From NCBI GenBank assembly GCA_015680685.1, contig MNCI01008112.1:67826-95088 (forward strand): 27,263 nt of DNA. The letters are read 5' to 3'. The DNA comes from Gnetum montanum (Eukaryota > Streptophyta > Gnetopsida > Gnetales > Gnetaceae). Positions 18,560 to 27,263 of the stretch are shown in pieces. The notes beneath the pieces were generated by a model. It did not search any database and was not told the DNA's origin. It was given only the letters and a program-made list of their open reading frames with translations. The position numbers and the translations under genes were made by a program. Every line of letters starts with the position of its first letter. Positions within the stretch are counted from its first letter, which is position 1.

Positions 18560-19952
18560 TTCAAAATGAGAGATGGATTGCTTTGGTTTTGGGATAGTCA
18601 AGTATGCATTCTAGATTGGTATGGCCTATGCAAGGAGATCATCTCGAGAATGCCATGACACACAGTGGGCAGGGCACCCTGGACAACCAAGGACCTTGGC
18701 TCTCATTGAGAGAACCTTCTTCTGGCCAAAAATGTACCATGATGTGATTACTTATATCCAGAAGTGTCTGGTGTGCCAGCAGGATAAGGGGTCTACTGAG
18801 CATCTATGTGGTCTTCTGCTATCCTTGGAAATCCCTCCATTTCCATGGGCTACAGTGTCTATGGACTTCATCACGGGATTGCCAAATATTCAGGGTTTAA
18901 GCAACATTATTGTTGTGGTGGACAAATTCTCTAAATTTGTCATATTCATTCCTTGTCCATCACAGTGTTCAACTGAGGACACGGCAACATACTATTTTGA
19001 CAGGGTGGTTAGATATTTTGGGTTACCCATGAGCATCATTTCAGATCGAGACCTGCACTTCACAAGTGCTTTCTGGCAAGCACTATTTGGCATGATGGGT
19101 GCCACCCTCAAATTGTCAACAAGCTTTCATCCGCAGACCGATGGGCAAACAAAACGGATGAATTAGGTACTTGAAGAGTACCTTCATCACTATGTTCGTA
19201 GTAACCAAAAGAATTGGCCATTTCTGTTAGGGATCACCCAGCTGAGCTATAACATCCAGAAGTCCCCAGCTACTAGGTTCTCTCCTACAAAACTGGTAAT
19301 GGGAAGGCAGCCCATTACCCCTCATATGGTCTCTCCCTCATTGCAGGGTCGACATCGCATAGCAGATGAATTCTTGAAGAAGTGGTTTGAAAATGTTGAT
19401 ATAGCAAAGTATCATCTGGAGAGGGGAGTGCAACAAATGAAAAAGTATGCTGATCGAAAACGCCAGCCTCATGAATTCAAGGTGGGAGATTGGGTCCTCC
19501 TGAAGTTGGACCCACGTTAGTTTAAACCGAAACAAGGAACTACCTCCAAGCTGATGAGGTAGTATGATGGTCCCTTCTGGATCATTGATAAAATTAACCT
19601 TGTAACATCTAAGCTTCAGCTACCGATCAATATGGACCGAGTCCATCTAGTTTTTCATGTCAACATGCTGAAGCCGTTGCCGGATGGGTTCCCATATTTG
19701 AAGAGAAGCCTCTCGATCAAAGAGCAACTTTGTATACAATCTATACAAGGGAAGAGAGCTGAATGCATCCGGAACTTCCAGACCACTGGCCATGGGGCAG
19801 ATTTGAAAGTGGAGTTCCTTGTCCATTGGAAACATCGTCCTGACTCAGACGATAGTTGGGAACCACTGGAGCGCTTGAGGTCCCAGGAAAACTTGATCTT
19901 GGACTTATGTAGGGAGCAAGCAATTGACCTCCCACCTTGGCTACTCCGATGA
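18560..19952 (+). pseudogene. element 2 integrase with C-terminal chromodomain
   Basis: A second frameshift near 18640-18650 precedes the HHCC zinc domain (His 18654 and 18675, Cys 18765 and 18774). The catalytic core shows SMDFITGLP (Asp 18864-18866) and SDRDLHF (Asp 19044-19046). The third acidic residue, due 35 residues on, is Lys (AAA at 19152-19154, QTKRMN) in place of Glu. TAG stops lie at 19164, 19518 and 19560. The GRQP..P, DWVLLKLDP and VFHVNMLKP segments follow in normal order. The C-terminus FLVHWKHRPDSDDSWEPLERL (about 19812-19877) is a chromodomain, which in chromoviruses steers insertion towards modified chromatin. It ends at TGA 19950-19952. Confidence 0.9.
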
Positions 19953-20567
19953 TGGATGGAGAAACCTCCCATGTAAAAAAATAAAAAATAAAAAATAAAA
20001 GATTCGGAAGAGGCATGACATGTGGTGCCTTATAGGATTCAAGAGCGAATTCCTATGGGAGTCGGCCTCAAACAGGGGAGAAAAGTGCCTGGAGCCATTC
20101 AAAGTGCTCTATAGGCGATGGGGCTTATGATTCAAAGAGTGTTGAACTTAAGACCCCTAGATCTTTGGATCAAACGAGTCAGGGGATGCCCTAGAACTCT
20201 TAGATCCCTAGGTCGGTGCATTCTATCATGTTGCAATGATAGACCACTTGATGTCCTCCCATAGCTTGGCATATTAGGCCAAGTATGGAAGGATGGACAG
20301 TCCAAGTCTTGAGCAGTGATGCTCTTGACTTGGGTGTCAGATGCTAGGATGAGTCTGAATCCTAGGAAGACGGTTGAGTTCAACGAAAAATGTTTTACGA
20401 CCTTAGGCCCTAGCAGTTGGACTTTCCAGAACCAAAGATCCCTTTGAATTTGACTCAAAATAGCATGGGCGTACTTCCCCGGAATTGACGGAATTCTCCC
20501 TTGGTTTTGATGTAGCAACCTCGCGGGCTACCCAGGCCATGCTCCAAGGTCGTCGCTTGTTTTAAGC
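19953..20567 (+). other. untranslated spacer between pol and 3' LTR of element 2
   Basis: About 615 bp with no sense-strand coding. A 128-codon open frame exists antisense (20518-20132) without an ATG start or any recognised motif. An A-rich run (AAAATAAAAAATAAAAAAT type) lies at about 19976-20000. Confidence 0.65.
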
Positions 20568-20577
20568 GAGGGAGAAT
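20568..20577 (+). other. polypurine tract of element 2
   Basis: GAGGGAGAAT, preceded by AAGC, abuts the 3' LTR start TGTGAGAG. This is the usual plant form of the plus-strand primer tract. Confidence 0.8.
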
Positions 20578-21141
20578 TGTGAGAGAGGTAGCAGGGTTGC
20601 TCGTAGCTTGCTACCTCCCCCACGGTTCGGGGGCCGTGGGGACACAAGGGGTCCTCCGCTCCTTGTGTCTTCGAAACCATACTGGCATGGCAATTCTATG
20701 CATTAGTAAGAGGAGGCTACGACCTACCTCATTACCCCACTCGGTAGGACCTTGCCTGGAAGGGTTGCGTAGTTCAACTCTGCGTTGGGGTGTTTTTACC
20801 GAGTGTGTCATGGGACGTGCTATGGGATGTTGCGAGCGCTCTTTGGAGCACGACACCAACTACCAGCACGCAGTGATGAATCTGGAGGGTTCAGCTGGTA
20901 GTCCCTATGGTGTCCACGTGAGTGGAGCAAGGGAGTGCTATCTAACGTGTTAGTGTATCGCGAATATTGTTTATAAAACACCGCTCAGGAGACATGCTAA
21001 CGCTAACACATTGTTTGTTGGCATGTGTTTCAGGCTTGTTGATTGCTGAGGTGTATTCCTCTTGAGTTTTGTCCCGATTTAGAATCTGCTTGGGAAACTC
21101 TTGGGGTGCCAAACAACATGCTTAGGGACAACGTTGTTACA
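20578..21141 (+). repeat. 3' LTR of element 2 (564 bp)
   Basis: Begins TGTGAGAGAGG and ends GTTGTTACA, so the TG...CA ends are kept. It has the same length as the 5' LTR and about 6.4% difference by hand count. Its start keeps the hairpins: GAGGTAGCAGG / CTTGCTACCTC and CCCCACGG / CCGTGGGG (20618-20641). Confidence 0.92.
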
Positions 21142-21390
21142 AAATAGGTGTTTATGTGCATTGCACCTACTCCAAAAGGGCAAATGGATGTTGACGTCAG
21201 GTGGTGCTACAATGCAGGTATTTTTTGTTTTCAACATTTAAGCATACGATTTTTGCATCATACGAGGGGGCATTGGGTTTTGGATGGGCATCAAGAATGC
21301 GCATGGAAGGATGGACATGCCATTAGGGACTGACAATATCATTATGGTTCAACGATACATAAGTTTTTTAAAGCCTAAAGAGAACAGACG

Positions 21391-21490
21391 TAACTTTTGC
21401 CATGGCATTCACTACCTAATGCAAACAAAAATAACCTTATGCCATGGCATTCACTACCTAATAAAAACAAAAATAACCTTTGCCCAATGG
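21391..21490. repeat. 41-42 bp tandem duplication with partial third unit
   Basis: Units at 21391-21431 and 21432-21473 share GCCATGGCATTCACTACCTA, and a broken third unit follows from 21474. Probably replication slippage. Confidence 0.75.
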
Positions 21491-21741
21491 TAACTGTGCA
21501 AGCATGGTAGGATCCACAATCTATGGGATTGATACATGTACCCACAAACACCAATCAAAGACCACTATGAGGCTCTGGACGAGTGATAGACGTGGCAAGA
21601 CAACAAGGACATAGATTCCTATCAATGCAATCCAATTGATAAATGTCATCATGATGCAATCTCAAGATTGAGTATCATGAACATGGGCATGGGTGATGGG
21701 ATATTATTGGGGATAAGGATCCACAGTGATTAGGATTTCGA

Positions 21742-21853
21742 ACATCTAGAAAAAATCATCTATCAAAGTACTGAAGTACATCTAGAAAAATCATCTATCA
21801 AAGTTAATTATTTACGAAAAGTGTTGAAGTCGTGCCGTTAATTATTTACGAAA
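21742..21853. repeat. local direct repeats
   Basis: ACATCTAGAAAAAATCATC... occurs at 21742-21769 and again, one A shorter, at 21778-21804. GTTAATTATTTACGAAA occurs twice (near 21803 and 21837). No function is inferred. Confidence 0.7.
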
Positions 21854-22502
21854 TATCTGTTATGCTACACTGCTGTTAGACATGCAAAAAAAATATAAAA
21901 AAATATAATTGTGCACGTGCCTAAAGTTTTGTCATATACTCGCAATCAGTAGAGTTTAAATACGAATGAAAATAAGTCAGATTGTTTATGACGTCATGCT
22001 TTACACGTTGCTATTTCCACGTTTGTTTGTTGGAACGACCGCTGAATATTACATAAGGAGAGAATCTCCTATTATGATCGAAACTAGTCTAACATTGCAA
22101 GCCGCAGCACATCTAAACTAATTAAAAATTTCTGGTATTGAATGCTTAACAAGTCTTTGTGATGTAAACAGAAAGCTGCTCAAAACGTTCCCAAGTAAAA
22201 CAAAGCAAAGTAATTTTCATTTCAGGGAAACCCGGGCACCTTGGACAACAAACTTGGCCATATATTTGCTGACATAGAAATATTGGTGTATCCAAGATTG
22301 CATGAATAGTTAGATTATATCTTGTCTGAAGCGCTTCTTTCTACGAAATTGGAAATTGGAATCGCAGAGACATAAATAGCAGTTCTTTTAACGAAATAAA
22401 AATAACATCGATTTCTTCCACCACGTATTAAGCAAAGAAATGTCCCAACTAACCTACAGATGTGTCAAAAACATTTTTCCTTCTATTTCTGAAATCTATT
22501 GT

Positions 22503-22639
22503 CTTCAAAACCTAAAACTATCATTTCGTATCCTTCACAGCAAAGTCAATTCATGGCTATTAACTCTGCTGCCTTCAAAACCTAAAAGCATCATTTCATA
22601 TCCCTTCACAGCAAAGTCACTTCATGGCTATTAACTCCG
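22503..22639. repeat. 70-bp tandem duplication
   Basis: Two units (22503-22572 and 22573-22639), each with CTTCAAAACCTAAA, TTCACAGCAAAGTCA and TTCATGGCTATTAACTC. They differ at a few sites, so the duplication is not brand new. Confidence 0.8.
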
Positions 22640-22833
22640 TGTTAGGATTTCAATTACTACATGGACAGCTACTCAAATATGCAAAATTGCATAACCGCCA
22701 CAACTAAACTTAATAGATTTGATTGCCAATGCTAAGAAGATCCAATCTTCTCTCTAGGAACTCAAAAACAAGAATCTAACTTCCATTTAAACTATATGTC
22801 AATCGATAGATCTGAAGCTTTCTTGGTCAAAAC

Positions 22834-25467
22834 CTACGCAAGATGAATGGCTGAGGGACCAGTAACTGCAACGGCATGCTGAGCATGTTGAGAGACACTC
22901 TTATAAAGTGCCTTGAACTCCTTTTTAGACTTCCTTGCTTCTCTCTTCTCCCTCTTCACAGCAGCCTACAAATCCAACATCAACAAAAAAATGTTAGGTT
23001 TGGTAAAAAGAATTATTAAGTTATAAATGTTAAGGTTAAGATACCTTTCTTTCTTTCTTTTGTTCCAATGATTCTCCTGCTCTGATCTGATGAGTAGGAT
23101 TTGCATTCTTGCTTGAACTTTTTTCTGGAACCTTCTCTTTTCTCTGCCCTTTTCTCAAGCTTTCTGTCTGAGAAAGATAATCCACAGGTATTTGCTGCTT
23201 GCCTCGAAGACAAATGGTTGAACCGTCAGCAGAAGGGCTTCTCTCAAAATTTCCACTGATGACCCGTTTACCGAAGTTGGATGGAGCTCCTATTTTTGCT
23301 GGATGATTGTCAAGATTAGAATATGTTGAAACAATGGTTTCACAGTCCCACGCTTCAGATTCATCACTACTGTTTTCTACTAGCATAGTCTCTTTCCCAT
23401 CTTCAGAATTGTTCGCATAACTCTCAGCATAACCTCTACATTTCGAAATCACATCACTTGTTGGGGCACTTTCAAACTCAGTACAATTCTCTGCTGACTC
23501 AACATTACAAACTGAATCTGTTTGTGTATTCTCAAGGTTTCTATCTCCTGGTCCAAAATATTTATCTTCATACTTTGACTGGTTAATTAAAAATTCTTTC
23601 ATTGCACTGTTGATTTCTGGGGCTTTAAAATCTTTAGAACCAACCGCATCTTCATCATATAGTGGAAATTCATCAATATCAACACCATCAGCATACTCAC
23701 GAAGAGCAAGCTGCATTAAGAAGTTAATTTTAAAGATGATACGATTTCGTGTCACTGGAAATGACACCACAAAATGAAATAACACACAATATAAAAAGGT
23801 GTTACGTTTGATATAACATCAAAAACATTTACCAGTTCAAACTGTTCATCAAGGGGGCGAGGAGTTCTATGAAGACTTTCTGCATGGTCTCTACTTTCGT
23901 GGAGTTCCTTAACTTGTCCTGCATCAGTTCTTCCATCTTCCCCTGAACAAATAACTGTTTTCGCACATTCTAATGTATTGAAAATTTGGGTATCTTCATC
24001 TTCCGTGTTCGCTTGGATGACAAAGTCTTCTTCCAAACCTTCATCACTGGAATCAACATCTGAATCATCACTTTTCTCAAGGCAAGCAAGAACTTCAGGA
24101 TCAATGGCCCTTCGAACATTCTTCATAAAGCAAGTGCTTGAGCTTATAGCATTCAACTCCCTGAAATTTGAAGCTTCTTCTTCAGATGGTGTAACCTGTA
24201 CCTTACTTGCATCATAAGCCTGAGCAAAATGTACAAGAAATGATTAAGAAAATTAGCATTTTGCAAAAGTGACAGACAGGGCAATTGCTAATTTTTCGCA
24301 GATTTTTTTTACAAGGAAATATATTAATAAATAAGATTTGGAGTACAATGAGATTAACCTTGGGATCCTATTAGAATTAAATATCACTAAAATAAAGCGC
24401 GGTCAATTTATTTATCTGTACATCTGTTTCTTAAAGTTATAGTTGCTAAGTGTTCCTTAACCTTGAGTCACTGCACATTGCAAAATTCTGGATGGCGGCA
24501 AAATGTATACACATTTTTTTTAACAGGCTCAATAACTTCCTAGGGAATGTGGTTCAAGAGACTTTGAAGATGAACCGCAGGTTTTTATTAGTTGTCCTCT
24601 AAAGAACATTTGAGACTATAATATAATATTGCAGCCAACAGTCTATGATAGATCCAGTGTCGGTGTTGATCAGTCATTTTATTGAGTGTATTTTTAGCTT
24701 TCATGATACAATTGCCTTTCCAATAGATGCTATGGGTCTTCTCAAATAATAAAAGTTTCAAAATCTGAAGAAATATTTTTTTGAAAAAGAAAAGAAATAA
24801 TGCTAATCAATTTAATTCCTCAACGCAATAACAGCAGATAAAGCACTATCCAAGCAACTCAGCGACCATGGCTAGATGCGGAAAGACAGACACCTCTCAC
24901 AAACTCATGATAAGAAAAAGAAAAAAAGAAAAAGAAACAAAAGAAAAAAGAAAAACAGAATACAAGCTGAAAGAACCTCAATCGGTAACTAAGCAAAGGA
25001 AACCCTGCAAATATTGAAAAACACGAATTATCTCGAAAATCAACGCGCTTGAGATGGGATCCAACAGCGACTATGCACACCTTGACATCTGCAGGAAGAG
25101 AATTTGAGCGATAAGATTGAACGGGGGCAGCAACGAAGGCGGAGGAGGTGGACTTAATGTCTCGCAAATGAAGAAGATAATTGTATCCATCGTCGGGGAG
25201 GCCAAGCTCCATGATTTCTCTGCGAATGTGCTCAGGAAGAGGTCCCTGCCCCTGTTCATTACCGTGCTGAGCATCCGATTCGCTCCAGCGTTCGGTATAC
25301 GGATCATCGTCGGTAAAGCCGGGGATGTAGTTTGTTCCAGCATCCACTCGCGTGAAAACCCTATCGCCACTGCTTGTACACTCTGCCGTATCTGCATAGA
25401 CCAGACGAAACGTCGCAGCTTTCTTCCTGTCGATGAATTCCTTCGTCTTTCTACTGCTCCTCCCCAT
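22834..25467 (-). CDS. LTV1: LTV1 family 40S ribosome biogenesis factor, 4 exons
   Basis: LTV1 travels with pre-40S particles in the nucleus and cytoplasm and helps the small-subunit head (uS3 region) mature. Exons (minus strand): 25467-25081, 24219-23833, 23710-23045, 22965-22834 with stop TAG. Coding lengths of 387, 387, 666 and 132 give 523 residues. All three introns (861, 122 and 79 bp) are GT-AG and phase 0. Family marks are FIDRKKAATFRL near residues 11-22, LPEHIRREIMELGLPDDGYNYLLHLR at 77-102, DVKAYDASKV across the first junction, RPLDEQFEL-LALREYADG across the second, and the basic C-terminal helix KREKREARKSKKEFKALYK. Middle regions are acidic and low-complexity, as usual. The ATG at 25467 was chosen because the family-typical start follows at once; the frame is open 11 codons further up without an ATG. 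I see no defect. Confidence 0.93.
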
Positions 25468-25472
25468 TGCTG

Positions 25473-25488
25473 CCCTAAACCCTAAACC
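25473..25488 (-). promoter_or_regulatory. double telo-box just upstream of the LTV1 start
   Basis: The plus strand reads CCCTAAACCCTAAACC, five bases from the LTV1 ATG. The AAACCCTAA telo-box is a known cis-element of plant ribosomal-protein, translation-factor and ribosome-assembly genes, near or in the 5' UTR. A class II TGGGCY partner was not seen close by. Confidence 0.65.
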
Positions 25489-26154
25489 TTCAACCTGCAA
25501 CTACGATTCTGCAAAATTCCGGTGATACAGCGGCTACCCGCCCTCTCCCTGAAAGCGCCGTCTTGCTCATAATGGATTAATTAAGTTGATATATTTGTTG
25601 GGCAACCTCGAACCTGGCTGAGGCCAGCATGAACTAAGCGAAAACTGGTTTTTTTTTTTTTTTAACTTATTATTATGAAATGTAAAAGTTATTCTCGACA
25701 ATAGGGTGGGCGCGAGGTACGCTAAGTGTTAAATGGTGGGACGTACCAGAGGCGAAGTTGAGAGTTTACCCGGCTTTGCATATATTTTTTGGTATACATC
25801 ATTAGTGAAGTGATGAAGAAAGGATGTACAACGGAACATAGTATGCACTTGATAACAACTACTTTGTTTAGCAGGATACTTATAGTTGAGACATATAGCC
25901 AACATAAAATTAAGGTTTTGGAATTCAAAATAAAACAAACACATGTACATCCCAAGAGTTATAGAAGTAAGTACACCCTAAGATTTATATAATTTTATAA
26001 CTCAATGTTACCTAATATAATTGAACCTATGACCTATGGTTACCAAGCCAAGACTCGTAACACTAGGTGTTAGCTAACATTAAATTTGAAGTACAACATA
26101 AAGGTATTATAGCTAAGACATATAGCTAGCATGATACTTATAGCTAAGACATAT
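25489..26154. other. LTV1 upstream region and intergenic DNA
   Basis: The first 200 bp should hold the LTV1 promoter; no clear TATA box is evident. A T16 run lies near 25650. Further on, GATACTTATAG followed by GAGACATAT-type sequence occurs near 25876 and again near 26104 and 26137, as diverged repeats leading into the degraded LTR. No gene is seen. Confidence 0.5.
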
Positions 26155-26615
26155 TAATGAGTGGCTAGACATTCCAACACTATACCATACAAGTCACAAG
26201 CATACACGTACAACCATATCATAATCCATGTATAGATAATGTAAGTATGCTAGTGGTTGATAGTTGGTTTGCGATCGTTGTCTTCTCACATTGAGTTAGT
26301 GATGTGTAAGTAGTATGGTTTAACTCGCAGTGAGGTGTATGATATTATGATGTTGTGGGCTCAAATTAATTGTAAGTGTTGCCATAATGAAAATAAGAGT
26401 AAAGTTTAAATCTAGCTGATAACATAAATGTAAATTTATCCTAGCCTATGGTAATAAGAATCCATTCTTGGCTTGGCATACATGCCTTACATTTATGTAA
26501 CCATTACTCATATTACCAAATGAATTCACTACTGAGCAAATCAAGTGAAGTCACTACTAAGTTACCAAATGATTACACGTAATGCTTGAAACCAGTTGTA
26601 CTTATTCCACTTTAC
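26155..26615 (-). repeat. degraded LTR related to element 1 and LTR B
   Basis: TAATGAGTGGCTAGAC and ACTATACCATAC at the left edge correspond to the TGATGAGTGG...CAACCATACGA start of the other LTRs. Further in, CGTTGTCTTCTCAC, TATGGTTTAACTCG and GAGGTGTATGATATT match their U5 order (compare 26730-26820). By comparison the LTR reads on the minus strand. It stops where the LTR at 26620 begins. Position by position it is heavily diverged, so the borders are approximate. Confidence 0.5.
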
Positions 26616-26619
26616 TAAC

Positions 26620-27263
26620 TGATGAGTGGCGAGGTACCCCTACACTCAACCATACGAAACGAGCATCGCACGCGCGATCCGGTCGAACTCCGCAGATGGA
26701 CTAGTTGTGGCACCTAGATAGTTAACCTTAGGTCGCAGTTCGTTGTCTTTCCACCTAGACTAGTTTTGCATATGTCACGTATGGTTTAGTCTAGATGAGG
26801 TGTATGATGTGTTCTAATTCTAACGCTACCCCTAAAGGCAGTGGAAAATAATATTAACTAAGCTAAGCTAAGAGGAAAAGGGTAAGAAAATCTAATCTAG
26901 CCTAAGTGCGATGAGCAACCGATTCCTTGATCAGGCGTACACATCTTGGACTTCGTGCACGACTACCACTGGGACTACCAAGCATAGATCCTAGGTACGC
27001 CATTGGGATTACCAAACGCAGATCCCAATATGCCACTGGGTTACCAAGCGTAGATCCTAGCTACACCACTGGGCTACCAAGCAGTCACACTTAAATGCTC
27101 GTAATCAAGTCGTACTCGTTCCACTTCTAGGAGTTTAAGGGTGAGAGACTAATCGCTATGAGTAACCGATTCCTTGACCAGCTGTACACATCCGTAGATG
27201 CTCGTAATCAAGTTGTACTCACACTGCGCTATGAAAGCAATAAATAACATTAAATAAACAAAC
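26620..27263 (-). repeat. LTR of the LTR B family, running off the window
   Basis: TGATGAGTGGCGAGGTACCC followed by CTACACTCAACCATACGAA matches the first about 38 bases of element 1's LTRs as written on the plus strand. Further right it matches LTR B (12766-13347) inverted: TAGATCCTAG, AGTCACACTTAAATGCTCGT and the AAAGCAATAAATA motif near the window end. No primer site adjoins 26620, so this edge is the outer end of a 3' or solo LTR on the minus strand. Internally it has a tandem array (26966-27090) and a duplicated AACCGATTCCTTGA block (near 26916 and 27163). Confidence 0.7.
26966..27090. repeat. 33-34 bp tandem repeats inside the LTR
   Basis: Units start at 26966, 27000, 27033 and 27066, each beginning CCAYTGGG and continuing with TACCAAG and then usually AGATCC; the last is partial. 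A single unit is visible in element 1's 5' LTR near 10049 and in LTR B beside the N gap, so the array expands and contracts between copies. Confidence 0.8.

Larger units (their letters stand above)
14316..21141 (+). mobile_element. LTR element 2: full-length but dead chromovirus-type Ty3/Gypsy retrotransposon
   Basis: The element is 6.8 kb, with 564-bp LTRs at both ends, a tRNA-iMet primer site, and gag, protease, RT, RNase H, integrase, chromodomain, polypurine tract in Ty3/Gypsy order. The flanks AAATG (14311-14315) and AAATA (21142-21146) are a 5-bp target duplication with one change. By hand count the LTRs differ at about 36 of 564 sites, roughly 30 of them transitions, so the insertion is not recent. 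The reading frame holds about 17 stops and at least two frameshifts. The C-terminal chromodomain places it among chromoviruses. The primer site and RT style suggest the Reina-like group, but this is a guess without a tree. Confidence 0.93.
21142..22833. other. intergenic region between element 2 and LTV1
   Basis: No gene is seen. It holds three small local duplications (21391-21490, 21742-21804, 22503-22639) listed separately, and some AT-rich runs. The part next to 22833 includes the 3' UTR of LTV1, but no clear AATAAA-type signal was found. Confidence 0.6.

Noticed and set aside
15780-19562. Recoded TAG as Gln (alternative genetic code or readthrough)
   Set aside because: LTV1 in the same window ends in TAG at its expected C-terminus, element 2 also has TGA and TAA stops plus frameshifts, and its integrase is mutated. 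Decay explains all of this.
20132-20518. 128-codon antisense open frame between pol and the 3' LTR
   Set aside because: There is no ATG start and no domain. Antisense proteins are known in a few plant elements, but nothing here supports one.
25117-25485. 122-codon plus-strand open frame opposite LTV1 exon 1
   Set aside because: It is a shadow of a real, conserved exon on the other strand, with Gly- and Ser-rich chance sequence.
25595-25640. GGTTCGAGG on the minus strand, resembling a tRNA T-loop or polymerase III B-box
   Set aside because: The flanking bases do not form a T-stem, no A-box or anticodon arm was found, and there is no terminator context.
1-27263. CRISPR arrays, bacterial operons, riboswitches
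   Set aside because: The tandem repeats seen are LTR-internal or local slippage duplications without regular unique spacers. The gene structure is eukaryotic.

Overview
The window is nuclear DNA of a land plant, probably one with a large, repeat-rich genome. The evidence is one conserved intron-containing host gene, two Ty3/Gypsy-type LTR retrotransposons with plant-style primer binding sites, and long AT-rich stretches littered with decayed elements. I cannot name the species. There are single Ns at 4187 and 6856 and a 228-base N run at 13348-13575, so this is a draft assembly.

The only intact gene I can support is LTV1, a 40S ribosome assembly factor, on the minus strand at 25467-22834. 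It has four exons, three phase-0 introns and encodes 523 residues. A double telo-box motif lies just upstream of its ATG, as in many plant ribosome and translation genes.

Left part (1-14315): there is a possible exon at 168-400 (-) and a decayed TE-like reading frame at 1582-2400 (+). A stretch of short hairpins and repeats follows at 2801-3470. A Ulp1/SENP-type (C48) cysteine peptidase pseudogene on the minus strand has been cut in two by LTR element 1 (3905-10483), with the 5-bp target duplication CATGC on both sides. Element 1 runs on the minus strand, has a tRNA-Asp-type primer site, a decayed gag, a protease and a Cys-rich tail, but no reverse transcriptase or integrase that I can see. 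It therefore looks non-autonomous. A related LTR (12766-13347, +) runs into the N gap. Hairpin repeats at 13798-13950 resemble those at 2801-3470, but inverted.

Middle (14316-21141): a full-length chromovirus-type Ty3/Gypsy element (element 2, +) has two 564-bp LTRs, a tRNA-iMet primer site, gag, protease, RT, RNase H, integrase and a C-terminal chromodomain. It is dead, with about 17 in-frame stops and at least two frameshifts. Most stops are TAG where Gln (CAG) is expected, which points to C-to-T decay at CHG methylation sites. The integrase catalytic Glu is also changed to Lys.

Right part (21142-27263): intergenic DNA with small tandem duplications, then LTV1, more intergenic DNA, and a degraded LTR (26155-26615) into which a second related LTR (26620 to the window end) appears to have inserted. 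The window is thus a host gene beside layered, nested retroelements. No intact new system is visible. The most unusual items are the split Ulp1 relic with possible subterminal repeats, the gag-protease-only element with its Cys-rich tail, and the clear CAG-to-TAG decay pattern.
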